DNA of 64,000 nt, taken from Lytechinus pictus. Its lineage: Eukaryota; Echinodermata; Echinoidea; Temnopleuroida; Toxopneustidae. Numbering within the stretch: the stretch's first letter is position 1; each line of letters opens with the position of its first letter. The notes under the pieces were generated by a model. It searched no databases. It was not told the origin of the DNA and saw only the letters and a list, made by a program, of their open reading frames with translations. The DNA lies in NCBI RefSeq assembly GCF_037042905.1, contig NC_087259.1:18145501-18209500 (forward strand), in the 5' to 3' direction. Shown piece after piece: positions 1 through 10,330 of the stretch. The translations under genes were made by a program, and so were the position numbers.

Positions 1-430
1 AGGACATACACATTATTGAACATTGTTGTTTGTGTCTGGTTTATTTCATCCTTTGACATTGACTTTTGTGTAAAACCTGGACGGCTCATTCTGTTACATT
101 TTGTGACTTTTGATTCAGTGACCAAGATGCTGTACATGTCATTTTATTTCTTTGCAATAAAGATAATCACTTCCTGTTGGGTATGTGATTACTAATGGAT
201 ATTGCTCCATACCTGTGTGCAAAATGTTTATTTCTATGGGTGAATTTTTGTGTGCAGCCTTTGAAAGAAGTGGGTACTTTCTTTTGCTGGCCAGTTTATT
301 TACTTTTAGTCAACCAAAAAAAGAAATGTTGAGCACACAAGTATAGTCAGTCTTCTGTACGCACATTTCATACAGAAAACCTGGCCGGGGAAGGGCTTTA
401 CAGAGAGTCCAGTGTGACTTAGAGGCATGC
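1..430 (+). other. AT-rich stretch with candidate poly(A) signal
   Basis: There is no convincing coding sequence here. An AATAAA hexamer lies at 156-161, followed by a GT-rich stretch (about 175-190). That fits the 3' end of a plus-strand transcript starting left of the window, but such hexamers are common by chance in DNA this AT-rich. The small open frame at 310-558 (minus) runs into the adjacent repeat and resembles nothing I recognise. Confidence 0.25.
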
Positions 431-437
431 TTAACTG

Positions 438-855
438 CAGACCTGCCAACCTCTTGGAATGAAAAAGTGTATTCTGTGATTAAAAAAAATGTATTCTTCC
501 CCAAACAACTGTATTTCATTTTAAAAGGCGTGGTGCGCGCGCTCATCGCGGTGCTCACGCTGCATGCAAGCTAAATTGTGCACTGCTCTTGCAGATGAAA
601 AAAAAAACATTGAAAGATATGTATATCTCACCCTGGTTTTAACAAAATGATTGGAAAAAAAACAAGTTACCTGAAATTACATTGATCCAATAACCATATT
701 TGTGTAAGTTTTATGAAATAGAGACATAGAGAGATGATTTTTCTCAATAAATTACGATTTTGTAAAAAAAAAATATTTAAAGAAATAATGTACTGTCGTA
801 TTTTGGTAGCAAAAACGTACCAAATACGCCCAAAACGTACTGGTTGGCAGCTCTG
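438..855. mobile_element. Small element with CAGA.CTGCCAACC ends (hAT-like termini)
   Basis: The left end reads CAGACCTGCCAACC and the right end is the reverse complement of CAGAGCTGCCAACC, so the termini match at 13 of 14 positions. The interior is AT-rich and has no transposase. Ends starting with CAG are typical of hAT-group elements, but no clean 8-bp target duplication is visible, so the superfamily assignment is tentative. Confidence 0.5.
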
Positions 856-1119
856 TAAACGTCAACGTGCACATGTTATTCACGCACTATCTGATTGAAA
901 AGATATGAGGGTGTGCGCGTCTGATGCGCATGATCTGACACATCGCATGCGACTGACATTCAATTGCGATTCTCAGTCAAACAAAAATCTTTGTGAAACA
1001 CCTCCCCAACTTCATTGATATAGAAATTTAACATCAAAGCATCATGTTCCACACAAACAAAATATTGTAATTACTCAGAACTGAATTTCTATTATTCTAA
1101 ACTGAAAGACATAGTCTAA

Positions 1120-1343
1120 GGGGGCATTGCAAGAAAACATTTGTAATCAAGTGCAAATTTCAGTTGAAATTTTACAATTGATTTTTCAATATCCCCTGTA
1201 GCAAATCAGTTTACACCCCTTCTCTCAAGTTTCTAAGCAGATCAGCACTCAGCTGCAAATTTGTAATTAATTGCAAGACATATGATTAATGTGGGGACTG
1301 AAAATAGACTAATGATTGATCGCATGTTTCTTGCAATGCCCCC
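1120..1343. mobile_element. MITE with GGGGGCATTGCAAGAAA termini
   Basis: The left terminus GGGGGCATTGCAAGAAA is repeated exactly, inverted, at 1327-1343. The element is about 224 bp, AT-rich and non-coding. The interior also contains inverted TTGTAATTxATTGCAA-like motifs. The superfamily is unknown. Confidence 0.7.
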
Positions 1344-1404
1344 AAGTATAATTCTTGAACAGTACCGTATTGATATTTTACAATAAATCAAATTTTGATT
1401 TAAA

Positions 1405-1592
1405 AAACAGAGAAAAAGAATGAAGACGAAGAAGAAAAAAAAAGGGATTAATGAGGTTGAGAAGTGAAGGAGATGAAAAAAGAAGTGGAGAGGAAGAGGA
1501 AGGAAAGGGGGAAGAGGGAGAGTTAGGAGAAGTAGAAGAGGATACATAATGGATGAGGGGATAGAAAGAGGAGGAAATAAAGATGAAGGGAG
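1405..1592. repeat. Polypurine low-complexity tract
   Basis: The plus strand is almost purely A/G for about 190 bp, with GAA, GGA and AAAGG mixtures. The open frames on the minus strand here (rich in Phe, Leu, Ser and Pro) are artefacts of this composition. Confidence 0.8.
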
Positions 1593-1637
1593 AATCTGAA
1601 AAGTATATACAATATACATCTGCACACATTCTGCAGA

Positions 1638-1880
1638 GGGGATGTCATGTGGCTCAGTGGGTATGTCTACGGACTTTGAACCAAAAGGTCCGGGGTTCAA
1701 ATCCCACCATGGCACTCGCATAGTTTGGCAAGGCCTTTATCTACACTTGCCACTCTCCACCCAGGTGTAGCAAATGGGTACCCAGAAGGAAGGAATTCCT
1801 TGAATGCTTGAGTGCCCAATCAGGGTAATAGTATGCAGCGCTTAGAAACATTGTATAAAGCGATATATAAACACTGAAGA
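1638..1880 (+). mobile_element. tRNA-derived SINE
   Basis: A tRNA-like head has an A-box-like TGGCTCAGTGG (1650-1660) and a B-box GGTTCAAATCC (1694-1704). It is followed by a non-tRNA body that includes CTCTCCACCCAGGTGTA and GCGCTTAGAAACATTGTATA, ending in an AT-rich tail. RNA polymerase III internal promoter boxes followed by an unrelated body are the hallmark of a tRNA-derived SINE. The head does not fold as a complete tRNA. Confidence 0.75.
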
Positions 1881-3198
1881 AATACTTAAATTTCTCTTAG
1901 CTTTGGGAATTCAAAGCGAACATCATTTTTACACAAAATTGCTTTCTAAAGAAAAACACGAGTTAACTCATTTATTTAGAGTGTAATTAAAATGTACATG
2001 AAGGATGCCTCTGCTTGAAAAAAAAATCAGTGGATTTGAAGTAAGTAGAAGTAGAAGATGAAGAAGAAAAAGAAATTGTGTTAGTACAGTGTAATTTCTA
2101 ATGCAATCTCTCATTCTTCTTTCACAGCCAATTGAGCAAGATGATCTTTACACAAAGGTCTTGGAAAAAAAAAAAACGCTGACATTTGCTTATTTGTTGT
2201 TGACGAATTTTAAGTATATATTACTGTTATTTCAGCTACATAAATGTTCATAACATCACAATATTTGGCTTGCTCTAGCAATGACGCATCTTTCTCGGAG
2301 TCTGTTGATATGAAAACATATCATCTTGATGTTCTCTCCAGATAATTCCTCACTGCCAATACCAAATTAAAGCTTCAACCTAAATTAAAACACCAGTTAA
2401 CCTCCAATACCTCCAATCACAGGGGCCCGTTTCAATAAAAGAGTTGTAATCAAATTCAAATTATAAAATCAAAACTTCATTTTCAACGAATCATAGACAA
2501 ACATTTGGAACTTTCGCTTGATCCTGGTGCTCCTCAAATCTTGTAATAAACACCTTTAAAAGAGAAATTCACATTATTAAGCTATTTATAAATTACATTA
2601 CCTTTAGCAAAACTTTTCACAAATGACATACATGTATATGTTTTTTTTTTCAATTGGATTGTTATCTTTTTTCCTTAAAGAAAATGTTATGCACTCTTGA
2701 CTGGTATACCAATCAGTGAGCTTCAAATATAGTACAGGAACCACTGCACAGACCAGGTGACACAACTTGTAGGTTACAATGGATAGTAGGTTACATTAAC
2801 TTACAATTGAGAAAGCTTCTAATTTGGTCATCCACTGTATACTAATTTGCTATCTTTTGATCCGTTGCCAAATATCAAACATGACTTAGCACTTTGTTGT
2901 TACTAGTATTCTTCAAATGGAATAACGAGCTTACTAAAAAAGAACTATGAAAAACCTTGATCATTTCAGTGATTTAAAAGCACTATTCTATTAATGACAA
3001 ATGACCTGCACCAGCTCATCGAAGCTAATCCTCAAATTGGCAATATTGCTTCAAAATATTTTTTTTAATTTTGAGGAAAATATTCTAAAAGGCATTTTAC
3101 TACAATTTCAGATTTTCTCTATAATCACTTAATTTACATGTACATGTAGCTCAAGATATATATTATTTTTTTCAAATTTTTGTTGATGAAAATGAAAA
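1881..3198. other. AT-rich non-coding stretch, nothing recognised
   Basis: I see no coding exon. At about 2423 a GGGGCCCGTTTCAATAAAAG motif resembles the left end of a terminal-inverted-repeat element of the GGGCCCGT type found elsewhere in the window, but no matching right end was found. Confidence 0.4.
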
Positions 3199-3625
3199 AC
3201 AACAAAGTGGAGCACCTCTGTCAGTCTCGCCTGCATTACGCAATTCAATATAGCAGCAGTGCTGAATTTGAAAACGATATAGAATAATCATTCACAAAAA
3301 ACGCCATTCATATGATGATAAAATACTATGTTCATTAATCCTAAATGACATTTGACCTTGATTATGTGACCGAAGACTTGTGCAGGATTATCAGTGATAC
3401 GTGATTACCCTTATGTCCACATTTCATGAACTAGATCTATAAACTTCCAAAGTTATGGTGGCAATTCAACAAATACCCCTAAAAGGGTCTACGTTCATTG
3501 ACCCTAAATGACCTTTGACCTTAGTCATGTGACCTCAAACTCTTGCAGGATGTTCATTAAGGCTTGATAACCATTAATTCCAAGTTTCATTAAATAGGCT
3601 CATACACTTTCTAAGTTAAGCTCAC
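3199..3625 (-). mobile_element. Degenerate, truncated copy of the DR1-bearing repeat
   Basis: It begins with the reverse complement of the right end of the repeat at 9090-10046 (CCACTTGTT side, then TATAGCAGCAGTGCTG). It retains one intact TGACCTTTGACCT at 3509-3521 and a decayed one near 3346. It stops before the GC-rich left terminus, so it is a truncated relative of the copies at 9.1, 13.3 and 61.8 kb. Confidence 0.75.
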
Positions 3626-4138
3626 TTTCTGTGACGTATTAATATCATTAAAAGTATAATCAATAATGATCAGACTCACTAAACATGCCTAATCATACAT
3701 TATATCAAATTTGCTGAAAAAGTACACTCCCCTTTCTCATGCTTCTACAACAATATCTTCTTATCTGTATTTTGTATCAATAAATTGCTGTTAGTCATGA
3801 TTGAAATACTTTGATTAGAAAACATTGATTTTAATGTGCCAAAAAATGAGAGCTTTAAGATTTAATCATAAAAATGAAAATTAGAAAGTTTAAAACTTTT
3901 GAGAGTAGATTAAAGGTATCATATATGTATATCAGCAGTCAGTACAACTACAAATCTTTTGTGTTTTGAATAATCCTCACTCTATTACCAGTAATCAATC
4001 TCTAATCTCAGTATGCGAAATAAATGTAGTAACTTTAAGTTTAAAGGCTGTTTTACAACCAGGCAATGGCATGAACAAGTGATATGTTTAGAAATATAGC
4101 TCTAGAACAAATTGCAAACATGAATAAGTACTGTGATA
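3626..4138. other. AT-rich non-coding stretch, nothing recognised
   Basis: No open frame of note, no inverted termini and no tandem structure were seen. Confidence 0.4.
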
Positions 4139-4240
4139 TTTTATTTCCGGAATCGGTAGACTAGCTTAGCTGGGGTAATATAGGAGCACCTTTAGCACCT
4201 AGCAAGGTGGATATGTGCGCTTTACAAATCATCTAAATGT
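4139..4240 (+). mobile_element. SINE-like remnant
   Basis: The stretch with AGCTGGGGTAATATAGGAGC and GCGCTTTACAAATC resembles the 3' body of tRNA-derived SINEs, but no tRNA head remains. It directly precedes the minisatellite. This is a tentative call from sequence style only. Confidence 0.35.
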
Positions 4241-4249
4241 AATAACTGC

Positions 4250-5385
4250 TTAGTCTAGTCTAATCTAATGAGGTCTAACCCAATTCAAATACAAACAATC
4301 ATCTAGAATCCATTTGGTCTAAACCCATTGTGTATATGAACCATTTAGACTAATCCCAACACCTAATCCAATTTTGTATCTGAACCCTTCATCTACCAAC
4401 CATTCGGTCTAATACCATTACATCTAATTCCTTCTTGTATCTGAACCATTCATCTAATAACCATTTGGTCTAAGTCTCATTACATCTCATCCCAATTTGT
4501 ATATGAACCATTTACATTGTATCTTTATCCACTTGGTCTAATCCCAACATCTAATCCCATTTTGTATCTGAACCATTCATCTAACTGCCATTTGGTCTCA
4601 TACATGTACCATTATATCTACATGTAATTCCTTCTTTATATGAACCATTTGGTCTAATACCATTATATCTAATACCTTCTTGAACCATTTATCTATAACC
4701 ATTTGGTATAACCCCAACATCTTATCCCATTTTGTATCTGAACCATTCATCTAACAACCATTTGGTCTAATACCATTATATCTAATTCCTTCTTGTATAT
4801 GAACCATTTATCTATAACCATTTGGTCTAATCCCAACATCTAATCCCATTTTGTATATGAACAATTTATCTATAACCATTTGGTCTAAGTCACATTATAT
4901 CTCATCCCATTTTGTATATGAACCATTTATCCATTATCATCTGGTCTAATCCCAACATCTAATCCCATTTTGTATCTGAACCATTCATCTAACAACCATT
5001 CGGTCTCATACCATTACATCTAATTCCTTCTTGTATATGAATCATTCATCTATAACCATTTGGTCTAGTACCATTACATCTAATTCCTTCTTGTATTTGA
5101 ACAATTTATCTATAACCATTTGGTCTAAGTCACATTATATCTCATCCCATTTTGTATATGAACCATTTACATTGTATCTATATCCACTTGGTCTAATCCC
5201 ATTTTGTATCTGAACCATTCATCTTACTGCCATTTGGTCTAATACCATTATATCTACATGTACATGTAATTCCTTCTTGTATATGAACCATTAGTCTAAT
5301 CACCAATTGGTCTAATTCCATGTGGTCTAATCTCACAAGGCCTACAGGCCACTCATCCAATATATTGTCTAATGCTACGGTATAT
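4250..5385. repeat. Minisatellite with higher-order repeats (CCATTTGGTCTAAT family)
   Basis: About 1.1 kb of imperfect tandem units of roughly 55-65 bp, each with an ATTTGGTCTAAT-like core followed by ACATCTAATCCC or ATATCTAATTCC and a TGTATxTGAACCATT end. Two subtypes (CCCATTTTGTATCTG and CCTTCTTGTATATG) alternate over parts of the array, giving a longer period near 120 bp. It is non-coding; the 60-codon open frame at 5031-5213 is incidental. Confidence 0.9.
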
Positions 5386-5529
5386 GGTGTTAGGCGTATA
5401 CATCCCTTTCATAATAGGAGTTTTTTTCTCCAGATATAACAATTTCAATTAGTGAAAAAAACTACACCAGTCACCCTTAATTTGGTTAAAACATAAAGCC
5501 AGTGACACGGCCACAATTGGCAGCTTTTG

Positions 5530-5830
5530 TCATTCATGCCACTTTGGCGGGAATGATTATTGGCGGCATTTCCTGTTTTCGCTGTTTTGCGCAGCCAATA
5601 TGTGTGCTGTCACTATGTGACTTATCCAGCCAATCAGAGACATGTACCCTGCAAGGCACCGTGCATAGAGCACCTTGACAGAGTACATTAGACCTGCTTT
5701 TACAAACTTTGCTCATTCTCCTGAAGACGACAAGAACACACTTGTCGAAACGTTGAGTTTGGGTGGTCCTTTTTAGGACCAACACCTGCCCAAGAAAGAT
5801 ACATGGTGTACCGTGAAACCTACTAGACTA
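5530..5830 (+). mobile_element. Retroelement-like 3' region with hairpins
   Basis: The segment carries CTGAAGA (5721-5727), a 7-bp stem CGACAAG/CTTGTCG (5728-5734 with 5741-5747) and then AAACG. That arrangement is often seen in untranslated ends of animal retroelements. A second hairpin, TGGTCCT/AGGACCA around TTTT, follows near 5763-5780. No coding sequence accompanies it, so the identity is tentative. Confidence 0.35.
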
Positions 5831-6355
5831 TCCTTCTTTGCTATGGAAACATTAAGAAGTTACAACATAAAGCCAGTTGTAATAATCTAAAATGGGTTGG
5901 AACAGAATCCAATAACCACCGAATAAACTATGTACCAAATGATTCTGCAATCATCAATTGTGCAATTGCTGAGAAATTAAAAAAACAAAGCATGCCAGTC
6001 CAGCCAGGTGTCTGGTATTTTTCCAAGCAATAATATATACGATACACTACCCCACATGTGCTTATCTGTGTTTGTGATTTCAGAGTGGTAAATTTTCAGC
6101 TTAGATATCCTGATTTCACAGAGTTAGGTTTATGTAAATGAACCAAATCTAAATGATGTTGTGACAATTAACCTTGATTTTAGAGACTTTCTCAGGAATA
6201 TCATTATTTGCTGTGTGATGTCATCAAATTTCCTTTTTTTTTGCATCTACCCTTTTTGATATCATATTTCAGTTGAGCATGATGAAAAACCTCCATAACC
6301 CAAAGTGGTGGGAATCAGTCCATGGGTCCCCAAGGTATGACCTCCTGAATACATA

Positions 6356-6443
6356 ATTAGCACCATTGAAGTCAATGTATTATTGGCCTGGTTCTAAGTG
6401 TTATGAATCAGGTCAATAATACATTGACTTCGATGGGGCTAAT
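6356..6443. repeat. Foldback hairpin with 39-bp arms
   Basis: Arm 6356-6394 is the reverse complement of 6405-6443 at about 35 of 39 positions, separated by a 10-base loop. It would form a strong stem-loop in RNA or a small cruciform in DNA. No termini or target duplication are apparent. Confidence 0.75.
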
Positions 6444-6955
6444 GCCAACCAAATTTGGGTTATATGTTTTTTTTCATCATTTCCCCCAGAGGCATGGTAT
6501 AAAAAACGCTGAAATTAAAAAAAGAATTGTGACCCCATCACTTCGGTACTCTAAAGCTTTCACCTTATCCAATATTTCGGCATTATTTATTTTTCAATCA
6601 CACACTTTTGGATCGATAAAGGTCGATGTTGTAGTCTAACTCACATCAGGATTCCATATCACAAATCTCGTAGTAGTGACAAAATTATGAGAAATTTAAA
6701 AAGCTCCTTGATCTGTAGTACATGTAGCAATTTTATTGATGACTCTGCCTTATTCTGTTTAATGTTTGATCACAATACCCATGTGATTATTTAAAAACTG
6801 CCACATTGAAAATGGAGAAGGACATGGTTGTTAATGTTACGTACCAAAGGATGAAGTTTGAATACACCACAAATCATAGCAGTGACCAATGATAGAAATA
6901 ATGTTCATGCATTTCTTATTCATACCAAGCTACACGCTGATGAATTGGTACCCTG

Positions 6956-7135
6956 CATGCCATTTCGTAAAGCTATTTTGAAATCACCCATAACTTTACG
7001 CATGACTTTATGCACAACTGGTGACCTTTTCTTACTTAAATAACATATCCTATGTAGCTGATTTAGCACATAAGAACATATTCCAGTTCTGCATAAAGTC
7101 ATGCGTAACTTTACAAACAACCTTGTGAAACGGGA
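6956..7135. mobile_element. Degenerate MITE of the TTACGCATGACT family
   Basis: Long inverted arms (near 6988-7021 and 7082-7114) share TTTACGCATGACTTTATGCA. The sequence matches the MITE at 39244-39420, which has the same TTTACGCATGACTGG block. It lies just past the stop codon of the DIPK1-like gene and would be in its 3' untranslated region or immediately downstream. Confidence 0.65.
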
Positions 7136-7181
7136 TCCTGGTAAGAAATATATATAAAATTTTGGGATCTTTTGACATCTA

Positions 7182-8120
7182 TCATGAATTTGAATCAGAT
7201 ATTTGTCTCCATATTACACCTTTGATGTCGTTTATCACCAGCGAGTGCTCCATATCCATTTTACGACCGCTGTGTCTTAATCCTTTACACCGGTCAATAG
7301 CCAACCTCAATTTGTCCTTTATTTCAGCTGGTATGCCGTTGAATAGTACTGGTTCCAGGAGCTGGCACATTTTGTATAAATTAGGATAGGTCACTTCACT
7401 CTGGCATTTATGGCTTGCCATATCGCAAGGAGATTGACAGTTGGAGCCATATATACAGTCAATATCTGTCTGACACATTCTCTCCTTCAGTTCCCCTTCT
7501 ACCTTAACTTCAGGGGAAATATCTTGGAGATTCAGAAGCTTGGCATCGTGCTTGCGGGTGTAGCCTATGCTACGCGGGGTGACGCTGCACATGAGAAAAT
7601 TCCCAAGGGGGTTGTCGATGATCTCCTCTACGAACTCGATCACGCCCAGCACTATGTGGGCACCCTGCGCCCAGCTGAGTGTGTCCCCACTGAAGAAACT
7701 TCCAAGCATACCAGGATGGATTTGATTCGGTCCATAGATATCATAGACCTGGACTCCCTCTGTAACATAGATATCCCCGCAGAACCCTTCCAGCTTTGGT
7801 ATGACCTCGCTCTTTGACAGAGCCATCAAGAGCAGGAAGTCGTTGCCACGTAGAAGTCCCCAAAGCGTCTTTGCCTCCGCCAGCGACACCTTCCCGTCGT
7901 TATTGATGTCAGCAACGTCAAAAATCTTTGTCTGGAATTGACCGAAGTCACCCTCACCTAACCGCAGTTTGAGAAAAGCCGACAGCATGTGTCGGAGATC
8001 TTCCATCGAAGACCCATCTGCTGGTCTCTGGTAGTCTCCATCCTTGGGGTCGTGGGTCCAGTGGACAAGATATCGATCCTTTATCAAAGATTTTGCCTGC
8101 CTCACCTCAACCTCATAGAC
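7182..8120 (-). CDS. DIPK1-like: DIPK1/FAM69-like divergent protein kinase, last coding exon
   Basis: The exon starts after a TTTATCATAAACAG-type acceptor (AG complement at 8121-8122), reads VYEVEVRQAK in phase 0 and ends at TGA (7182-7184), giving 312 residues. An EF-hand loop DINNDGKVSLAE (7875-7910) sits early in the exon, where DIPK1/FAM69 proteins carry an EF-hand inserted in the kinase N-lobe. Later come VIEFVEEIIDNPLG, SIGYTRKHDAKLLNL at the position of the divergent kinase active site, and a cysteine-rich stretch (CQTDIDCIYGSNCQSPC). I cannot place canonical HRD or DFG motifs, which is expected for this family. Family members are type II membrane proteins of the ER and Golgi with poorly defined substrates. 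Together with the two upstream exons it gives about 392 residues, against roughly 430 in vertebrate members, so only a short first exon is missing. Family assignment is strong; A, B or C subtype is not decided. Confidence 0.9.
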   Translation of the reverse strand, partial: VYEVEVRQAKSLIKDRYLVHWTHDPKDGDYQRPADGSSMEDLRHMLSAFLKLRLGEGDFGQFQTKIFDVADINNDGKVSLAEAKTLWGLLRGNDFLLLMALSKSEVIPKLEGFCGDIYVTEGVQVYDIYGPNQIHPGMLGSFFSGDTLSWAQGAHIVLGVIEFVEEIIDNPLGNFLMCSVTPRSIGYTRKHDAKLLNLQDISPEVKVEGELKERMCQTDIDCIYGSNCQSPCDMASHKCQSEVTYPNLYKMCQLLEPVLFNGIPAEIKDKLRLAIDRCKGLRHSGRKMDMEHSLVINDIKGVIWRQISDSNS

Positions 8121-8329
8121 CTGTTTATGATAAGAAATTCACACATAGTACATCACAATGCAATTCAGTCCAAATCCAATAGTCATTGACATAGCGCCTT
8201 TTGCTTTCGGTTACATATCGTCCCACACACACTACTCAATGTAAAGGTCACAATGCAAATATTGCGGTATGAATGTTGTAGAGATTAGAAGCAATTATTC
8301 ACCATCGTATTGAGTATTTACCCTCTTAC

Positions 8330-8437
8330 CTGGTGCTCTAGGCTCCTTGATAAACACCTTGTAAAGACAAACTCTTTCCCTTGGCAGAGCCTCGGACACA
8401 TCTTCCCTGTGATAACACCTTTAGAGTAGTACCGGCA
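8330..8437 (-). CDS. DIPK1-like: DIPK1/FAM69-like, cysteine-rich middle exon
   Basis: A 108-bp, 36-codon exon in phase 0 at both ends. The acceptor is cttcctCAG and the donor is CAG|GTAAGA. It encodes CRYYSKGVITGKMCPRLC, then GKEFVFTRCLSRSLEHQ, which matches the conserved pattern in FAM69 proteins (C-x-x-Y-x3-G-x-I/V-x-G-x-x-C-x-x-L-C). The cysteines fit the lumenal cysteine-rich segment between the membrane anchor and the kinase-like domain. It is too short to stand out as an open frame; I found it by matching the splice phase of its neighbours. Confidence 0.88.
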
Positions 8438-8449
8438 CTGAGGAAGACA

Positions 8450-8840
8450 ATGGTTAAATTGAAAGAAGTAAAATCATAAAAGGGTCTATTACAGAAGAGA
8501 TACAATAAGCTGTACAACTCATTGGTGGATGGAGGGGGGGTGAGGGGATGGGGTCTTTAATAGAAAAGTGTGTTAAATATTTTGACCCCTCTCCCTTGCA
8601 TGAAGGGGGAAGGGGTGTAATTAAAACTTTAAAATGTTTGATGGGAGAGATGCAAAAACCTTTAATAGTTTTAAGTGGGCCCCTCCCCCCAAAAAAAAAT
8701 CCTCGGGCGGTATTCCGAACATTGTCTTCTCTCAATATTTTCTCTTTTCTCAGAGATATGACAGAATCAGTATTCTGGTTGATGTCATAAAAATTGTCAT
8801 AACATTTGTCTCTTCTCTATTAAAAAAACGTGCATAATTC
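8450..8840. mobile_element. Intronic remnant of the TATGACA/ATTTTGTCAT repeat family
   Basis: The stretch shares GGCGGTATTCCGAACATTGT and AGAGATATGACA with copies at 10205-10330, 35153-35262 and 36600-36867. It is non-coding and lies in the intron between DIPK1-like exons. Poly-G and poly-C runs at 8530 and 8680 are part of the decayed element. Confidence 0.55.
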
Positions 8841-9089
8841 CTTTACATTCAAAAGCTTTGACAAAATATAAGACAGGTTCTAGCAGTCATAAATTTTGTC
8901 ATTTATTTTAGCACCATAATATCCTGATACCATTTTCAGTATTAGTATGTCAGGCATACAATTTTATTATTTATGGTAGATCAAATTGTTGTATAAGTTC
9001 CATCAACCATGACTATTTTCAAAAGCATTTCATGCTTCAAGTAGTTAGGCCCAACAAACTAATTCCTCTTTCTTTCTTTGGTTTTTTTT

Positions 9090-10046
9090 GTCTCACCTGC
9101 ATAGCAGAGTGAGACTATAGGCGCCGCTTTTCCGACGGCGACGGCGGCGGCGGCGTCAACACCAAATCTTAACCTGAGGTTAAGTTTTTGAAATGACAGC
9201 ATAACTTAGAAAGTATATGGACCTAGTTCATGAAACTTGGCCATAAGGTTAATCAAGTATTACTGAACATCCTGCCTGAGTTTCATGTCACATGACCAAG
9301 GTCAAAGGTCATTTAGGGTCAATGGACTTAGACCATGTTGGGGGAATCAACATCAAAATCTTAACCTAAGGTTAAATTTTTGAAATGTCATCATAACTTA
9401 GAAAATATGTGGACCTAGTTCATGAAACTTATACATAAGGTTAATCAAGTATCACTGAACATCCTGCATGAGTTTCACATCACATGACCAAGGTCAAAGG
9501 TCATTTAGGGTCAATGAACTCTGGCCGAATTGGGGGTATCTGTTGAATTACCATCATAACTTTGAAAGTTTATGGATCTGATTCATGAAACTTGGACATA
9601 ATAGTAATCAAGTATTACTGAACATCCTGTGCAAGTTTCAGGTCACATGATCAAGGTCAAAGGTCATTTAGGGTCAATGAACTTTGGCCAAATTGGGGTA
9701 TTTGTTGAATTACAGCCATAAATTTGAAAGTGTGTTGGTCTAGTTCATAAAACTTGGACATAATAGTAATCAAGTATCACTGAACATCCTGTGCGAGTTT
9801 CAGGTCACATGATCAAGGTCAAAGGTCATGTAAGGTCAAAGAACTTTGGCCACGTTGGGGGTATTTGTTGAATTGCCATCATATCTCTATAAGTGTATTG
9901 GTCTAGTTCATAAAACGTGGAAATAAGAGTAACCAAGTATCACTGAACATCTTGTGCGAGTTATAGTAGTTTTCAAAATCAGCACTGCTGCTATATTGAA
10001 TCGCGTGATGCAGGTGAGACGGCCAGAGGCATTCCACTTGTTTTTT
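9090..10046 (+). mobile_element. DR1-bearing interspersed repeat, full copy 1
   Basis: The left end reads TTTTTTGTCTCACCTGCAT, followed by a GC-rich GGCGCCGC/GACGGCGGCGGCG block. The body is four tandem-like monomers of about 162-192 bp. The right end contains ATGCAGGTGAGAC and finishes CCACTTGTTTTTT. The GTCTCACCTGCAT motif is inverted between the two ends but subterminal on the right. Perfect AGGTCAAAGGTCA sites lie at 9299, 9491, 9654 and 9816. No open frame exists, so the element must be non-autonomous. Its class is unclear. Confidence 0.85.
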
Positions 10047-10204
10047 CCTCTCTCTTCTTAAAAAAAAATTCCTTCTCAACTTTGTGTCTCTTTGTATGAT
10101 TAAGCACATTAATATACACAGTTTTCCTGTTCTTACTACTGGTTTGAAGGGCACCAAGTCGGAACTAACAGCTATTTTGATTGGTTTGTCTGGGATAGAT
10201 GGGC

Positions 10205-10330
10205 AGGAACTTACAGAGATATGACAGAGAAAACACAATGTTCAGAATATCAATTTGTGACAATCATAGCGATGTCTCATCTCAAGAAAAATGACAAAAT
10301 TTATGAGTGTTCCAGAATACCACCCCTGGA
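10205..10330. mobile_element. Short copy of the TATGACA/ATTTTGTCAT family
   Basis: It contains GAGATATGACAGAG, CAATGTTCAGAATATC and GACAAAATTTATGA before CCAGAATACCACCCCTGG. These blocks recur in 8450-8840, 35153-35262 and 36600-36867. Confidence 0.6.

Noticed and set aside
1638-1720. Functional tRNA gene on the plus strand
   Set aside because: The internal promoter boxes are present but the acceptor and anticodon stems do not pair, and the SINE body continues downstream.
1242-1721. 159-codon minus-strand frame
   Set aside because: It crosses a SINE, a polypurine tract and a MITE, and its low-complexity Pro/Leu/Phe segment comes from the purine tract.
4250-5385. CRISPR-like array
   Set aside because: The units have no constant repeat with unique spacers. 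The whole unit is repeated with variation, and the genome is animal.
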